From positions 1-13,849 of the forward strand of contig JAEWIJ010000091.1 of the NCBI GenBank assembly GCA_023387235.1: a DNA stretch of 13,849 nucleotides, written 5' to 3'. Source of the DNA: Pseudomonadota bacterium. Lineage in GTDB: Bacteria; Pseudomonadota; Alphaproteobacteria; Rhizobiales; Hyphomicrobiaceae. Positions 12,527 to 13,849 of this stretch are shown in pieces. How positions within the stretch are numbered: position 1 is the stretch's first letter; each line of letters opens with the position of its first letter. The notes beneath the pieces are model-generated. The model searched no databases, was not told the DNA's origin, and worked only from the letters and a program-made list of their open reading frames with translations. Both the position numbers and the translations under genes were made by a program.

Positions 12527-13849
12527 ATGACGACGACCGCCCCAACGACCCGCCGCCACGTCTATCAGTTCGGACCCTCGCGGACGGACGGCAAAGCCGA
12601 CATGAAAGCCCTGCTCGGCGGCAAGGGCGCCAATCTCGCGGAGATGTCGGCGCTCGGTCTGCCGGTGCCGCCCGGCTGCACGATCACGACCGAAGTCTGC
12701 ACGGCCTACAATTCCAATGGCGGCAAGATCCCCGAGGATGTGCAAGCGGCAGTCCTCGCCGCCATCGCGGAGATCGGGCGCGGCGTCGGGGCGACGTTCG
12801 GCGATCCGGAGGCGCCGCTCCTCGTCTCGGTGCGCTCGGGTGCGCGCGCCTCCATGCCGGGCATGATGGACACGATCCTCAATCTCGGTCTCAACGACCA
12901 GACCGTCGAAGGGCTCGCCGCGCGATCGAACAACACGCGATTTGCCTACGACAGCTACCGCCGCTTCATCCAGATGTACGCCGATGTCGTGCTCGGCGTG
13001 GACCATAGCGTGTTCGAGGACATTCTCGAGAACCACAAGAACCTGAACGGCTTCTCGCTCGATACCGATCTCGGCGCCGAGGATTGGAAGAGCGTGATCG
13101 CCGAGTACAAGGCGGCGATCGAAGACGCGATCGGCAAGCCCTTCCCGCAGGATACGAACGAGCAGCTCTGGGGCGCCGTGGAAGCCGTGTTCGGTTCCTG
13201 GCAGAATGCGCGCGCGATCACCTACCGCCGTCTCCACGATATTCCCGACAACTGGGGCACCGCGGTCAATATCCAGGCCATGGTGTTCGGCAACATGGGC
13301 CCCACCTCGGCGACGGGCGTTGCCTTCACGCGCAATCCCTCGAACGGCGCCAAGCAGCTTTACGGCGAGTTCCTCGTCAATGCGCAGGGCGAGGACGTGG
13401 TCGCAGGAATCCGCACACCGCAGCCGCTCACCGAAGCGGCGCGCAAGGAAGCTGGTGAGGATGCTCCCTCGCTCGAAGCGCTCATGCCCGAGACGTTCGC
13501 CGATCTCACGCGCATCTTCGCGCTGCTCGAGCACCACTACCGCGACATGCAGGACATCGAGTTCACGGTGCAGGAAGGCAAACTCTGGATGCTCCAGACG
13601 CGCGCCGGCAAGCGCACGACGGCCGCTGCCTTCCGCATTGCCGTCGAGCTCGCCGAGGAGGGCATTCTCTCGCGCGAGGAAGCGCTCATGCGCATCGAGC
13701 CGGGCGCGCTCGATCAGCTCCTCCATCCGACCATCGACCCGGATGCCGAGAAGCGCATCATCGCGACGGGCCTGCCCGCCTCACCGGGCGCGGCGGCCGG
13801 CGAAATCGTCTTCGATTCAGATGAAGCGGAGGCGCTCAAGGCGCAGGGT
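12527..13849 (+). CDS. ppdK: Pyruvate, phosphate dikinase, N-terminal half (runs off the window)
   Basis: PPDK interconverts pyruvate, ATP and phosphate with phosphoenolpyruvate, AMP and pyrophosphate. The 441 codons present are open to the window end. The nucleotide-binding (ATP-grasp) domain shows HVYQFG (11-16), LLGGKGANLAEMSALGLPVPPG (29-50), LLVSVRSGARASMPGMMDTILNLG (98-121), GTAVNIQAMVFGN (245-256), TGVAFTRNPSNG (263-274), and MQDIEFTVQEGKLWMLQTR (341-359). The phosphohistidine domain begins at about 412 (IATGLPASPGAAAGEIVF). The catalytic histidine and the pyruvate-binding barrel lie beyond the window, since the family is about 880-900 residues long. The ATG at 12527 has GGAG nine bases upstream. 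An in-frame ATG at 12482 would add 15 residues. No frameshift is seen in this half. Confidence 0.95.
   Translation, partial: MTTTAPTTRRHVYQFGPSRTDGKADMKALLGGKGANLAEMSALGLPVPPGCTITTEVCTAYNSNGGKIPEDVQAAVLAAIAEIGRGVGATFGDPEAPLLVSVRSGARASMPGMMDTILNLGLNDQTVEGLAARSNNTRFAYDSYRRFIQMYADVVLGVDHSVFEDILENHKNLNGFSLDTDLGAEDWKSVIAEYKAAIEDAIGKPFPQDTNEQLWGAVEAVFGSWQNARAITYRRLHDIPDNWGTAVNIQAMVFGNMGPTSATGVAFTRNPSNGAKQLYGEFLVNAQGEDVVAGIRTPQPLTEAARKEAGEDAPSLEALMPETFADLTRIFALLEHHYRDMQDIEFTVQEGKLWMLQTRAGKRTTAAAFRIAVELAEEGILSREEALMRIEPGALDQLLHPTIDPDAEKRIIATGLPASPGAAAGEIVFDSDEAEALKAQG

Noticed and set aside
12383..13726. A 447-codon minus-strand frame
   Set aside because: It lies opposite pyruvate phosphate dikinase, whose family motifs are continuous on the plus strand. 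The antisense product shows no domain.

Overview
The window reads as chromosomal DNA of a high-GC alphaproteobacterium, most likely Hyphomicrobiales (Bradyrhizobium / Xanthobacteraceae-like). The grounds are the strongly GC-biased third codon positions, a short palindromic repeat of rhizobial type at the left edge, an Omp25/RopB-like porin, small Cys/His/Arg-rich secreted proteins, and promoters of the alphaproteobacterial sigma-70 (TTGACG-N17-CTATCT) and ECF/EcfG (GGAAC-N17-CGTT) types. Genus is not resolvable by eye. I see no insertion sequence, integrase, CRISPR array, rRNA or prophage gene.

Layout. 1-205: hairpin-rich leader. 206-1096 (+): prmA, ribosomal protein L11 methyltransferase. 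1166-1239 (+): tRNA-Gln(CTG). 1481-2284 (+): DUF2189-type integral membrane protein. 2309-2587 (-): small HicB-like or unknown protein. 2839-3942: three small predicted secreted proteins (+,-,-), the last with an EcfG-like promoter and a clear intrinsic terminator. 3943-4459: a 517-base gap with no convincing gene but with an intrinsic terminator pointing rightward. 4460-5698 (-): secreted S8 (subtilisin-like) protease with a run of 17 aspartates just after its signal peptide. 5839-6381 and 6378-7157 (+): ECF sigma factor and membrane anti-sigma factor, translationally coupled. 7255-8454 (+): glycerate kinase. 8676-9758 (+): LLM-class flavin oxidoreductase. 9851-10525 (-): outer-membrane beta-barrel protein with its own promoter and terminator. 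10922-12313 (-): M20 dipeptidase. 12527-end (+): N-terminal half of pyruvate, phosphate dikinase, cut by the window end.

How the parts work together. The most coherent unit is the divergent S8 protease / ECF sigma / anti-sigma locus. Its 140-base intergenic region holds an imperfect inverted repeat (5780-5814) that reads as GGAAT-N16-CGTT on the plus strand and GGAAT-N17-CGTT on the minus strand, so one element could fire the sigma operon and the protease gene together. A similar GGAAC-N17-CGTT element precedes the small secreted protein gene ending at 3942. This suggests an envelope or general-stress regulon, but that is inferred from motif matches only. Glycerate kinase and pyruvate phosphate dikinase both belong to three-carbon / phosphoenolpyruvate metabolism but are 5 kb apart, and nothing links them directly. 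The rest is ordinary housekeeping content.
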